A stretch of DNA of 9,683 nt from NCBI GenBank assembly GCA_900756605.1, contig CAAEKX010000341.1, positions 1-9,683 of the forward strand, in the 5' to 3' direction. Both the position numbers and the translations under genes were made by a program. Every line of letters begins with the position of its first letter. Positions within the stretch are counted from its first letter, which is position 1. Positions 1-6,037 of this stretch are shown one piece after another. This DNA is from Coriobacteriia bacterium (GTDB lineage Bacteria > Actinomycetota > Coriobacteriia > Coriobacteriales > QAMH01). Below the pieces are notes generated by a model that worked only from the letters and a program-made list of their open reading frames with translations, did not search any database and was not told the DNA's origin.

Positions 1-23
1 GCCAAGGGGTCTGACCCCCTGGC
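1..23. repeat. Imperfect inverted repeat (REP-like) within the iorA reading frame
   Basis: Two 11-base arms, GCCAAGGGGTC (1-11) and GACCCCCTGGC (13-23), surround a single central T and match at 10 of 11 positions. The element may extend upstream of the window. It is translated in the iorA frame as AKGSDPLA, in the linker just before the conserved PPRPPVLCAGCPHR segment. Palindromes of this kind are typical of extragenic REP-like sequences, so a copy inside a coding frame is unusual. The inverted repeat is directly visible; calling it a mobile REP-like element is inference. Confidence 0.6.
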
Positions 24-798
24 ACATCCCGTCGACAAACCTGATCTGCCTCCGCGACCTCCCGTGTTATGCGCGGGTTGCCCGCATCGCGCGAGCTTCT
101 ATGCCGTCAAACGCGCCGTGGGCAAACGCAAGGCCGTCTTCTGCGGTGACATCGGGTGCTACACGCTCGGCAATGCCGCACCGCTCGACATGGTCGACAC
201 CTGCCTGTGCATGGGCGGTGGCATCACCGTCGCGCAGGGCATCGAGACGGCCGACCCTGGCACGCTCGCGTTTGGCTTCGTGGGCGATTCGACCTTCTTT
301 GCCAGCGGCATCACGGGCGTCGTCAACGCCGTCTACAACCAGCACGATATGATCGTGTGCATACTCGACAACTCGACGACGGCCATGACCGGCCAGCAGC
401 CGCATCCGGGCACGGGCCGCACGATGATGGGCAACGAAGTGCCTGCGCTCAGCATCCCGCGCATTCTCGAAGCACTCGATGTCGAGTGTGCAATCGTCGA
501 TCCGCTCGACTTCGAGGCTGCCGTGCAGACGGTACGCGATGCCATCGACAAGACGGGCGTGCGTGCCATCATCTTCAAGTCGCCCTGCATCTATCTCGAG
601 CCGCCACGGCATCCAGCCGTTGAGCTTGACCTCGATGCTTGCATTGACTGCCGCGTCTGCATCAAGCAGCTTGGTTGCCCTGCTCTCGTGGTCGAGGATG
701 GCCACGTGGCCGTAGATGCATCGCTGTGCTACGGTTGCGAGCTCTGCTGCAAGATATGCCCCACTGACGCGCTGCGGGAAGGGGGACGCGATGAGTAG
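1..798 (+). CDS. iorA: Indolepyruvate:ferredoxin oxidoreductase, alpha subunit, C-terminal part (5' end outside window)
   Basis: The frame is open from base 1, so this is the last 265 residues of a protein that begins upstream; the GTG at 64 is only an internal Val. The enzyme oxidatively decarboxylates indolepyruvate and other arylpyruvates to aryl-acetyl-CoA and reduces ferredoxin in the cytoplasm. Visible here are the LCAGCPHR signature (residues 23-30), the GDIGCYTLG segment (50-57), and the thiamine diphosphate motif starting G95-D96-S97 and followed by a downstream LDNSTTAMTG segment. A C-terminal 2x[4Fe-4S] ferredoxin domain follows, with C214, C217, C220, C226-P and C243, C246, C249/C250, C253-P. 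The TAG stop lies inside the start of iorB (8-nt overlap), so the two are translationally coupled. An imperfect inverted repeat falls in the codons of the linker before the TPP domain (see the entry at 1-23). The IorA assignment is secure; the substrate range is inferred from the family. Confidence 0.95.
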   Translation, partial: AKGSDPLAHPVDKPDLPPRPPVLCAGCPHRASFYAVKRAVGKRKAVFCGDIGCYTLGNAAPLDMVDTCLCMGGGITVAQGIETADPGTLAFGFVGDSTFFASGITGVVNAVYNQHDMIVCILDNSTTAMTGQQPHPGTGRTMMGNEVPALSIPRILEALDVECAIVDPLDFEAAVQTVRDAIDKTGVRAIIFKSPCIYLEPPRHPAVELDLDACIDCRVCIKQLGCPALVVEDGHVAVDASLCYGCELCCKICPTDALREGGRDE

Positions 799-1381
799 AC
801 GCTCCGGACTCAACTGCGTCATCTGTGGCGTGGGCGGTCAGGGCAATGTGCTTGCCTCGCGCCTCATCGCGCAGGTGCTGCTCGCCCGCGACGAGCACGT
901 AAAGACCGCAGAGACCATTGGCATGGCACAGCGCGGCGGCTCAGTCGCAAGTCACGTGCGTGGCGGCCATCCGCAATCCCCGCTCGTGCCCAAGGGCTGT
1001 GCCGACTGCCTCATCGCCTTCGAGCCTGGCGAGGCCGTGCGCTGCATCGACTACCTTGCGCCTGGCGCCACCATCGTCGTAAACACGCAGGCAACCCAAC
1101 CTCCGGTAGCGGCCCTGCAAGGCATCGACTACGACGGCTCCGAGGCGCTTGCATACCTGCGCTCGCTACCCGATGCCACGCTCATCGAAGTCGATGGAAC
1201 CTCCATCTGCGATCAGGTCAGATCGGCAAAGGTGCTCAACATCGCACTGCTTGCCGCGGCTGTCAAAAGCGGCGCGCTCGGCATTACGCGTGATGAGCTT
1301 GAAGCCGCTATACGCGCTCGCGTGAAGCCTCGCTTTCACGAGATAAATCTGCGTGCCATCGCCCTCGTCTTCGGGGACTAA
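791..1381 (+). CDS. iorB: Indolepyruvate:ferredoxin oxidoreductase, beta subunit
   Basis: The product has 196 residues, the usual length of IorB. It carries the glycine-rich GVGGQGNVLASR motif (residues 13-24) and the AETIGMAQRGGSVASHVRGG-type block (about 40-59) that mark the gamma-type domain of 2-oxoacid:ferredoxin oxidoreductases. With IorA it forms the enzyme that converts arylpyruvates, CoA and oxidised ferredoxin to aryl-acetyl-CoA, CO2 and reduced ferredoxin. The ATG at 791 was chosen over an upstream in-frame start at 716 because it gives the family N-terminus, overlaps the iorA stop by 8 nt, and is preceded by the purine-rich GGAAGGGGG (778-786). No stand-alone promoter is apparent, so expression probably comes from upstream of iorA. 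The gene ends at TAA, directly before the repeat at 1390. Confidence 0.95.
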   Translation: MSRRSGLNCVICGVGGQGNVLASRLIAQVLLARDEHVKTAETIGMAQRGGSVASHVRGGHPQSPLVPKGCADCLIAFEPGEAVRCIDYLAPGATIVVNTQATQPPVAALQGIDYDGSEALAYLRSLPDATLIEVDGTSICDQVRSAKVLNIALLAAAVKSGALGITRDELEAAIRARVKPRFHEINLRAIALVFGD

Positions 1382-1389
1382 GCATCCGC

Positions 1390-1494
1390 TGTCATTTCGA
1401 GCGGAGCGAACGATGTGAGCGCAGTCGAGAAATCCCTGACGGCGGAGAGATTCCTCCACTCCGGGGCCTCACGGCCCCTTCGGTCGGAATGACA
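1390..1494. repeat. 105-bp intergenic repeat with inverted ends (MITE/REP-like), full copy
   Basis: The element runs from TGTCATTTCGA to TCGGAATGACA; its ends form an imperfect terminal inverted repeat. Internally it has a second inverted pair, GAGAAATCCC near 1427 and GAGATTCCTCC near 1446, and a GC hairpin at 1463-1478. Its right half (1445-1494) recurs at 2835-2884 with substitutions and small gaps. It encodes no protein and lies between the convergent stops of iorB and ackA. The sequence features are seen directly. The interpretation as a small non-autonomous repeat spread by a transposase elsewhere in the genome is inference. Confidence 0.75.
1463..1478. terminator. GC hairpin between convergent iorB and ackA, possible bidirectional terminator
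   Basis: A perfect 6-bp stem, GGGGCC (1463-1468) and GGCCCC (1473-1478), closes a TCAC loop. It lies 82 nt after the iorB stop and 39 nt beyond the ackA stop on the other strand, so it could end transcripts from both sides. Neither side has a clear T-run. It is part of the 105-bp repeat, so a terminator role is only a possibility. Confidence 0.35.
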
Positions 1495-1516
1495 ACGAAG
1501 TGGCGATGCGCTTCGT

Positions 1517-2740
1517 TCACTGCTTCTTGTTGAGCTTCTTCACGAGGCTGCTCGTCTCGCGGGCGATGCGCACTTCTTCGTCGGTGGTCACGACGCAGAT
1601 CTTGATGGGGCTGTCATCGATTGAGATGATGCGATTGACGCCTATCTGGCCCGTCACGTGATTGCGGTCCTTATCGAGAATCATGCCCATGTGCGCCAGC
1701 CCGTCGAAGATGCGCTCGCGTAGCTCGGCCGAGTTCTCGCCAATGCCTGCGGTCATAACGACGGCGTCTGTTCGCGTCATCGCGGCGTAGAAGCCGCCAA
1801 TGGCCTTCTGCACCCGGTACACGTACATGTCGATTGCGAGCTCAGCCTGCTCGTTGCCATCCTGTGCCGCCTCCAGCACGTCGCGCATGTCGCTGGATAG
1901 GCCCGACACGCCCAGGATGCCGCTTTCGCGGTTGAGGATGGCATCCATCTCGTCAAAGCTGATGCCCTCGCGACGCATGATGTACGTGATGATGGCCGGG
2001 TCGATGGAGCCCGTGCGCGTGCCCATCATAAGGCCCTCGAGCGGCGTGAAGCCCATGGTGGTGTCGATGGACTTACCATGGTTCACGGCCGTGATGGAGC
2101 CGCCGTTTCCCAGGTGGCAGGTGATGAGGCCAAGATCCTTGAGCGGACGTCCGAGAAGGGCGGCTGCCTGCTTCGCCGCATAGCGATGACTCGTGCCGTG
2201 GGCGCCGTAGCGACGGATGCGATAATCCTCGTAGTAGCGCATGGGCAATGGGTACATGTAGGCCTTCGGAGGCATCGTGGTGTGAAATGCGGTGTCGAAC
2301 ACGGCGACCTCCGGCGTGTCCGGCATCATCTTGCGCATCATGTCGATGCAAGCGTCTGCGGGCGGGTTATGGAGCGGCGCCAACTCCTCGCATGCCTCGA
2401 GCTTCGCCCGTGCGTCGTCATCGATGAGCGTGGCCTTGCTGAAGTACTCGCCACCCGCGACGACGCGATTTCCGATTGCATCGATCTGGTCGAGGCTGCT
2501 GATGGGGCTTTTGGGGTCCTGCACCAGTATGTCTAGTAGCTCTTTGAGGCATTCCGGCACCGTAAGACCCGCCACGTCGTAGGAGGTCTTGGCAAAGTCG
2601 GGCGCGAACGAGACGTTCATGAACGCTTCGGGCGAGCCGACCTTTTCCGCAAGGCACCTCATGAGCGACAACTTGTTATTTGTGTCGATGAGCTGGCTTT
2701 TCAAACTGGAACTTCCGGCGTTTACGACCAGTACGAGCAT
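1517..2740 (-). CDS. ackA: Acetate kinase
   Basis: This 407-residue enzyme transfers phosphate between acetyl phosphate and ADP, giving ATP and acetate in the cytoplasm. It belongs to the ASKHA fold family and is full length. It has the N-terminal VNAGSSSLK signature (N7), R92 in NRVVAGGE, H124 in APLHNPP, D149 in FDTAFH, H181 in YGAHGTSH, HLGNGGS (209-215), R242 in GTRTGSIDP, GIGEN (332-336) and the C-terminal TTDEEVRIARET glutamates. The start at 2740 was chosen rather than an in-frame ATG at 2779. It gives the family N-terminus MLVLVVNAGS and has GGAGG five bases upstream. Two residues differ from the common HRVVHGGE block: N91 replaces the first His and A95 the second; Ala at the latter is known in other acetate kinases. 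No phosphotransacetylase gene is in view. The gene converges on iorAB and diverges from the molybdoenzyme operon. Confidence 0.96.
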   Translation of the reverse strand: MLVLVVNAGSSSLKSQLIDTNNKLSLMRCLAEKVGSPEAFMNVSFAPDFAKTSYDVAGLTVPECLKELLDILVQDPKSPISSLDQIDAIGNRVVAGGEYFSKATLIDDDARAKLEACEELAPLHNPPADACIDMMRKMMPDTPEVAVFDTAFHTTMPPKAYMYPLPMRYYEDYRIRRYGAHGTSHRYAAKQAAALLGRPLKDLGLITCHLGNGGSITAVNHGKSIDTTMGFTPLEGLMMGTRTGSIDPAIITYIMRREGISFDEMDAILNRESGILGVSGLSSDMRDVLEAAQDGNEQAELAIDMYVYRVQKAIGGFYAAMTRTDAVVMTAGIGENSAELRERIFDGLAHMGMILDKDRNHVTGQIGVNRIISIDDSPIKICVVTTDEEVRIARETSSLVKKLNKKQ

Positions 2741-2745
2741 TGTGT

Positions 2746-2750
2746 CCTCC
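2746..2750 (-). promoter_or_regulatory. Ribosome binding site of ackA (decides the start)
   Basis: GGAGG on the minus strand lies five bases before the ATG at 2740. It supports that start over the in-frame ATG 39 bases further upstream, which would place this site inside the coding region. Confidence 0.85.
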
Positions 2751-2820
2751 TTGTGAGGCAGACGTTCATTGCAGCACAATCACTGTAGTGTAGCGGAATT
2801 TGACTAGGATATGAGACAAC

Positions 2821-2831
2821 GTGCCAGGCAC
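2821..2831. repeat. GTGCCAGGCAC palindrome
   Basis: Perfect 5-bp arms GTGCC and GGCAC flank a single A. It abuts the half copy of the intergenic repeat, and its CCAGGC/GGCAC composition recalls the ends of the inverted repeat at 1-23. It may be the scar or end of a REP-like element, or an operator for ackA; sequence alone does not decide. Confidence 0.5.
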
Positions 2832-2834
2832 CCT

Positions 2835-2884
2835 GTTCGAGATTTCTCCACTCTGGGGCCTTCGCCCCTCCGGTCGAAATGACA
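2835..2884. repeat. Right-half copy of the intergenic repeat
   Basis: This stretch aligns with 1445-1494, sharing the GAGATT-CTCCACTC block, the GC hairpin and the final TCGnAATGACA end. The left half is absent. The hairpin differs in sequence but is kept as a structure: GGGGC (2855-2859), loop CTTC, GCCCC (2864-2868), against GGGGCC-TCAC-GGCCCC in the full copy. Preservation of pairing despite sequence change suggests that the folded form matters, for mobility or for transcription. Confidence 0.7.
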
Positions 2885-2903
2885 GAAGAAGCGAGGGCTA
2901 ATT

Positions 2904-2977
2904 CTCACCCCCTCCTTTCACCCCCAAGTCCATTCCCTGCGGGTCATGACCACCCCATGCGCGCTTTCTAGACTTTC
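2904..2977 (+). promoter_or_regulatory. Composite C-rich motif upstream of the molybdoenzyme operon (candidate regulator site)
   Basis: Two identical TCACCCCC octamers start 13 bases apart (2905 and 2918). They are followed by a perfect 10-bp palindrome GGTCATGACC (2942-2951) and then a core ACCCCATGCGCG (2952-2963) with TCTA and CTTTC shortly after (to 2977). The same order of elements, CTCACCC-TCC-TCACCCC and then ACCCCTTGCGTG-TCTA-CTTCC, occurs at 9461-9506 before the gene at 9664. The core ends 69 bases before the ATG at 3047, a plausible promoter-proximal distance. The repeats are visible; binding by the nearby LAL regulator is inference. Confidence 0.5.
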
Positions 2978-3046
2978 TGTATCGGCGGGCACTCGTCAGC
3001 TCGTCGGTTTCAAAACCAACTGAGAGAAGGAGAAAGGCGGTCATTC

Positions 3047-5410
3047 ATGGAAGAGATGAAAGCTGCCCCAGTCGTGAAACTGGACACGCTCTCCGACGTC
3101 AACGACATCGGAAAGCCGTGGCGCTTTGAGGAGGACGGACTCACCGTCACGCGTCTGTCCCCGTGGTCTGCTCCGGGATGTCATCCCACGGGCTGCGGAC
3201 TGAAGGTCTACACCGATGGCGAGGATCGCGTCGTCAAGGTCGAGGGTGATGAGAACCATCCGGTTACGCAGGGACGCCTCTGCGTGCGCTGCCTCACGCT
3301 CATGGACTACATGTACAATCCCTCCCGCATCATCTACCCGATGAAGCGCGATCCCGAGAAGCGCGGCGATGCCGATGCGTGGGAGCGCTGCACCTGGGAT
3401 GAGGCCGTGGCCATCATCAAGGAGAACTACGACCGCATCACCAAGCAGTACGGCCGCGAGAGCTGCGTGTGCTTCACGGGCACCGGCCGCGAGGGCGGTA
3501 CCTTCAACCCCTACGGTTCGGTCATGCTCGGCACGCCCAACTACTGCTACACGCAGTCGGGCTACGCCTGCTACATTCCGCGCCTGGCCGCATCGAGCTA
3601 CATCATCGGTTCGGCCTATCCCGAGATCGACTACGCCTGCGCCCTGCCGGGACGTTTCGATGACCCAGCCTACGAGCTGCCCGAGTGTCTCATCATGTGG
3701 GGTAAGATGCCGCTGTCTTCCAACGGCGACGGCCTCTTCGGCCATGCCGTCATCGACATGATGCGCCGCGGCACGCGCCTCATCATGGTCGATCCGCGCA
3801 TGAACTGGCTCGCCAGCCGCGCCGACATCCACCTGCGCCTGCGTGCCGGCACGGATACCGCGCTTGCCATGGGCTTGCTCTCGGTCATCATCAACGAGGA
3901 CCTCTACGATCACGAGTACGTCGAGTACTGGTGCTATGGTTTCGACGAGCTCAAGGCGCGCATCAACGACCCGGAGAAGGGTATGACCTCGGCAAAGGCT
4001 GCCGAAATCACCGGCATTCCCGAGGAAAAGATCATCGAGGCTGCCCGCATGTACGCCCAGGCCAAGCCCGCCAGCATTTCCTGGGGACTTGCCATCGACC
4101 AGAAGGCCAACGGCATGCAGGCTGGCCAGTGCATCCTCGACCTCATGGCCATCACCGGCAACATCGACGTGCCCGGCGGCAACGTCCTGGGCGATGTGAC
4201 CTCCGGCCTCAACGAGGTTGGTTTCGGCTTCGAGAAGGGCGTCGGCGACCTCGTGAGCGAGATGATCGGCCTGGCCGAGTATCCCGCCTATTGCAATCTC
4301 ATCATGAACGCACATGCCGACCTCATGCTTCAGACGCTTGAGACGGGCGAGCCCTATCCCATCAAGTTCGGCATGTACTGCGGCAACAACCTGATGTCCT
4401 GCACTTCGGCAGAGCCCAAGCGCTGGCACGACGCCATCATCAAGTCCCTCGAGTTCTGCTTCACCATCGACACCTTCATGACGCCATCGGCTCAGGCATC
4501 GTGTGACGTGTTCCTGCCGCTGGCCGCATCGGCCGAGCGTGAGGGCACGACCTTCACGCACTACGGCGCGTCCATGGGCATCAAGGGCTTCTCGCAGGCG
4601 GCCACACGCACGGGCGAGGCCCTGACGGATGCCGAGGCTTGCTTCAAGCTCGGCAAGGCACTCAATCCGCAGTGGTGGACCGACTACGATACCGTCGAGG
4701 ACTTCATCAACCACCTGCGCCTTTCGAACAAGTTCAAGTTCCGCGATGTGGCTCCCGCGGTCTATGTCCAAGACGAAGTGACCTACCGCAAGAACGAGTG
4801 CGGCAAGCTGCGCAGCGATGGCAAGGTGGGCTTCAACACGCCGACCGGTCGCATCGAGCTCTACTCGACCATCTTCCAGCAGTTCGACGACGACCCGTTG
4901 CCCTACTACGACGAGCCGCAGTACAGCCCCGTCAACACGCCGGAGCTTCTGGAGGAGTATCCCTACGTGCTCACGACCGGTGCCCGCCCCTACGCCTTCT
5001 TCCACTCCGAGAACCGCCAGGTTCCGTTCTGCCGCGAGCTCAACCCCGATCCCATCGTCGAGGTGAACCCCAAGACGGCCCAGAAGCTCGGCATCGCAGA
5101 CGGGCAGTGGTGCGAGATCTGGAACCAGTTTGGAAGCTGCAAGCAGAAGGCCAAGGTTACCGAGACGGTCGACGAGAACACCATCCACTGCCAGCACGCC
5201 TGGTGGTTCCCCGAGGAAGATGGCAGCGAGCCCAATCTCTACGGCAACTGGCGTAGTAACGTCAACAACCTCGTTCCCAACTTCCACTTTGGCAAGCTTG
5301 GCTTTGGCGCGCCGTTCAAGTGCCTGCTTTGCAACATCAAGCCGATAGAAGAGTGCCTCGATACTGACATGAACGAGGTCTGGACGAAGTTCAAGAGGGA
5401 GGACCAATAA
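3047..5410 (+). CDS. Molybdopterin oxidoreductase, DMSO reductase superfamily, catalytic subunit (substrate unknown)
   Basis: This 787-residue protein has the full layout of a bis-MGD enzyme. An N-terminal Fe-S domain with C45, C50, C79 and C82 (CHPTGC, then GRLCVRC) leads into NPSRIIYPMKR. The molybdopterin-binding core follows (about 100-600), with likely Mo ligand C175 in SGYACYIPR (C167 is an alternative). TPTGRIELYS and a C-terminal MGD-binding beta-barrel domain (about 637-785) close it. Its C-terminal half resembles the acetylene hydratase branch (DPLPYYDEP, NPKTAQKLGI). There is no twin-arginine signal or membrane segment, so it should act in the cytoplasm. The Fe-S motif lacks the classical CxxCxxxC spacing. 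Its TAA overlaps the ATG of the Fe-S partner, a clear two-subunit pair. AAAGGCGG (3033-3040) precedes the start. Possible roles include reductive removal or transfer of hydroxyl groups on aromatics, or another two-electron reaction; the sequence does not identify the substrate. Confidence 0.93.
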   Translation: MEEMKAAPVVKLDTLSDVNDIGKPWRFEEDGLTVTRLSPWSAPGCHPTGCGLKVYTDGEDRVVKVEGDENHPVTQGRLCVRCLTLMDYMYNPSRIIYPMKRDPEKRGDADAWERCTWDEAVAIIKENYDRITKQYGRESCVCFTGTGREGGTFNPYGSVMLGTPNYCYTQSGYACYIPRLAASSYIIGSAYPEIDYACALPGRFDDPAYELPECLIMWGKMPLSSNGDGLFGHAVIDMMRRGTRLIMVDPRMNWLASRADIHLRLRAGTDTALAMGLLSVIINEDLYDHEYVEYWCYGFDELKARINDPEKGMTSAKAAEITGIPEEKIIEAARMYAQAKPASISWGLAIDQKANGMQAGQCILDLMAITGNIDVPGGNVLGDVTSGLNEVGFGFEKGVGDLVSEMIGLAEYPAYCNLIMNAHADLMLQTLETGEPYPIKFGMYCGNNLMSCTSAEPKRWHDAIIKSLEFCFTIDTFMTPSAQASCDVFLPLAASAEREGTTFTHYGASMGIKGFSQAATRTGEALTDAEACFKLGKALNPQWWTDYDTVEDFINHLRLSNKFKFRDVAPAVYVQDEVTYRKNECGKLRSDGKVGFNTPTGRIELYSTIFQQFDDDPLPYYDEPQYSPVNTPELLEEYPYVLTTGARPYAFFHSENRQVPFCRELNPDPIVEVNPKTAQKLGIADGQWCEIWNQFGSCKQKAKVTETVDENTIHCQHAWWFPEEDGSEPNLYGNWRSNVNNLVPNFHFGKLGFGAPFKCLLCNIKPIEECLDTDMNEVWTKFKREDQ

Positions 5411-5916
5411 TGAGCAAGGAAGTATACGGACTCCTCATCGATTACGAGTACTGCTCTGGTTGCCAGAGTTGCGAGGTGACCTGCAAGGAGACCCACAACT
5501 ATCCCGTGGGCAAGTGGGGTATCCGCGTGCTCGAGGAAGGGCCGTGGGAGATCGAGGACGGCACGGGCGTGTTCGATTACAACTACGTCCCCGTTCCCAC
5601 CGACCTGTGCGACCTGTGCGTCGAGCGCACCTCGAAGGGCCGCGAGCCGGCCTGCGTGCACCACTGTCTCGCAAATGTCATCACCTATGGTCCCATCATG
5701 GAGCTGGCCGAGAAGATGTGCGAGAAGAGCAAGCAGGTGCTGTGGTTCCCGCAGTACAAGCCGCTGGCTGCCAAGGGCAAGTTCGTCCCCACGAAGAAGA
5801 GCAACTCCGAGGGCCTTGGTGGTGCCAAGGTCGAGGTCGAGGCAAATGAGAGCTGGTCTACCGCCGCGCATCGTCGCAGCGATGACGACCACTTCGAGAT
5901 GGGCCTCGTAGAGTAA
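5410..5916 (+). CDS. 4Fe-4S ferredoxin-type electron-transfer subunit of the molybdoenzyme
   Basis: This 168-residue protein has two four-cysteine sets, C15-C18-C21-C25 (CSGCQSCEVTC) and C67-C70-C82-C86 (CDLC...ACVHHC), enough for two [4Fe-4S] clusters. The block YPVGKWGIRVLEEGPWEI (31-48) is typical of small partners of cytoplasmic molybdopterin oxidoreductases. DmsB/PhsB-type subunits usually carry four clusters, so this is a reduced version. It should pass electrons between the molybdenum subunit and an unidentified donor or acceptor, possibly ferredoxin. After residue about 116 comes a charged, low-complexity tail of some 50 residues without cysteines; C104 lies outside both sets. The ATG at 5410 shares its A with the upstream TAA and has GGGAGGA (5397-5403) six bases before it. 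No signal peptide or anchor is present. Two hairpins follow the stop. Confidence 0.92.
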   Translation: MSKEVYGLLIDYEYCSGCQSCEVTCKETHNYPVGKWGIRVLEEGPWEIEDGTGVFDYNYVPVPTDLCDLCVERTSKGREPACVHHCLANVITYGPIMELAEKMCEKSKQVLWFPQYKPLAAKGKFVPTKKSNSEGLGGAKVEVEANESWSTAAHRRSDDDHFEMGLVE

Positions 5917-5931
5917 GCCTTCGCGTTGTCT

Positions 5932-5961
5932 GGGCGGATGGTCATCCCAGGCTATCCGCCC
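5932..5961 (+). terminator. First hairpin after the molybdoenzyme operon
   Basis: An 8-bp perfect stem, GGGCGGAT (5932-5939) and ATCCGCCC (5954-5961), encloses a 14-base loop, starting 16 bases after the stop of the Fe-S gene. No T-run follows directly. Its right arm can also pair with the left arm of the next hairpin. Confidence 0.55.
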
Positions 5962-5974
5962 TCGTCCCTCCTGC

Positions 5975-6002
5975 AGGGCGGCCTTCCAGCCAAGGCCGCC
6001 CT
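5975..6002 (+). terminator. Strong GC-rich hairpin terminator before the FKBP gene
   Basis: An 11-bp perfect stem, AGGGCGGCCTT (5975-5985) and AAGGCCGCCCT (5992-6002), closes a CCAGCC loop. The tail ATCCTCTT is only partly T-rich. It is the most stable structure in the intergenic stretch and most likely ends the molybdoenzyme transcript, perhaps incompletely, since only 35 bases separate it from the next start codon. Confidence 0.75.
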
Positions 6003-6037
6003 ATCCTCTTGGGGGACTGAATCCTGAAGGAGCGACC

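Larger units (their letters stand above)
2741..3046. other. Divergent intergenic region between ackA and the molybdoenzyme operon
   Basis: These 306 bases hold no credible gene. From left to right they contain the ackA ribosome binding site, a short AT-richer stretch (about 2771-2815) where the ackA promoter probably lies, an 11-bp palindrome (2821-2831), a half copy of the intergenic repeat (2835-2884), C-rich direct repeats and a composite motif (2904-2977), and the leader of the molybdoenzyme gene. No convincing -35/-10 pair could be fixed for either direction. The leader also contains a short dyad, GGTTT-CA-AAACC (3006-3017), about 30 bases before the start codon. Confidence 0.7.

Noticed and set aside
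67..822. Minus-strand frame of 251 codons opposite iorA
   Set aside because: The plus strand has clear IorA motifs and cysteine sets; the antisense product has none.
1390..1494. CRISPR-like interpretation of the intergenic repeats
   Set aside because: There are only two dissimilar-length copies more than 1 kb apart, with no regular spacers.
2787..2817. Possible ackA promoter on the minus strand: TACACT as -10 with TTGTCT as -35
   Set aside because: The spacing is 21 bases, too long for a standard sigma-70 promoter, and no better partner was found.
3041..5407. Long open frame of 788 codons on the minus strand opposite the molybdoenzyme gene
   Set aside because: It mirrors a well-supported gene; its Val/Leu/Ala/Asp/His-rich composition is what antisense of GC-rich codons produces, and it has no recognisable motif.
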